Shown here: positions 63,986 to 64,000 of the stretch, piece after piece
Layout of the letters: every line of letters begins with the position of its first letter
How positions within the stretch are numbered: the stretch's first letter is position 1
From: WLNJ01 sp037131165
GTDB taxonomy: Bacteria > Actinomycetota > Thermoleophilia > Solirubrobacterales > Solirubrobacteraceae
Assembly (NCBI GenBank): GCA_037131165.1
Contig: JBAXRO010000001.1
Location: forward strand, 17,066 to 81,065
DNA: 64,000 nucleotides
Reading direction: 5' to 3'
Translations under genes and position numbers: made by a program
The notes under the pieces: generated by a model
Databases searched by the model: none
What the model was told of the DNA's origin: nothing
The model's input: only the letters and a program-made list of their open reading frames with translations

Positions 63986-64000
63986 ATGCCGAACCGCCTT
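63986..64000 (+). CDS. Start of a gene cut by the right edge (five codons)
   Basis: ATG 63986 reads MPNRL to the window end. It is supported only by the upstream TACGCT hexamer. Nothing can be said about the product. Confidence 0.3.

Overview
Organism. The window is GC-rich and tightly packed, and nearly every first gene of an operon has a TANNNT hexamer 6-10 nt before its start codon, as in leaderless actinobacterial transcription. Gene content also points to an aerobic heterotrophic actinobacterium: coenzyme F420 biosynthesis, an F420:NADP reductase, ethylmalonyl-CoA (EMC) pathway genes, GTP-dependent PEP carboxykinase, and many CoA-thioester enzymes. A Thermoleophilia/Solirubrobacterales-type lineage is my best guess. 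I see no rRNA, tRNA, IS element, prophage or CRISPR array.

Layout. 1-401: start of an acyl-CoA synthetase. 452-2919: two-component system plus a small membrane protein. 2991-5835: divergent module of three related small membrane-anchored proteins, an ApbE-type flavin transferase and a bis-heme ferric-reductase-like membrane protein. 5843-11026: acyl-CoA carboxyltransferase, enoyl-CoA hydratase, MDR oxidoreductase, HMG-CoA lyase and SDR (branched-chain acyl-CoA catabolism). 11052-16401: F420 block (npdG-cofD-cofC-cofE and convergent fbiC). 16479-24042: secreted Ig-like protein, aquaporin, orphan substrate-binding lipoprotein, two small unknown genes, mntR-mntH, ygfZ, lipoprotein. 24428-26962: large secreted hydrolase-like protein. 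27209-32948: ccr with a coupled small gene, clpS-MBL hydrolase, and ecm-meaB. 32997-37920: DNA glycosylase and a zinc-uptake operon with a fused permease/binding protein and its own Fur-family regulator. 37962-45051: SGNH protein, CoA-transferase, moaA, thioredoxin-like lipoprotein, FAD oxidase, secreted serine protease. 45161-51254: pckG, maoC, mcl, sucC-like, sucD-like and ferredoxin. 51360-55489: ABC exporter and the arsJ-GAPDH arsenate pair. 55572-64000: second SGNH protein, agmatine-to-putrescine enzymes, SCP2-like protein, membrane protein, acyl-CoA dehydrogenase, acyl-CoA synthetase, gamma-Glu-GABA-type hydrolase, RidA, and a thioredoxin-fold-like protein.

How it fits together. Ccr, Ecm+MeaB, MaoC hydratase, Mcl, and possibly the acyl-CoA dehydrogenase and carboxyltransferase, would cover most of the EMC pathway, which assimilates acetyl-CoA without the glyoxylate shunt. 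PEP carboxykinase then leads to gluconeogenesis. The SucCD-like pair sits directly behind Mcl and could act on malyl-CoA or succinyl-CoA. Metal uptake is locally regulated, by MntR on its own promoter and by a Zur-like protein at the end of the znu operon, and I propose operators for both. The most novel-looking unit is the 2991-5835 redox module with its adjacent two-component system.
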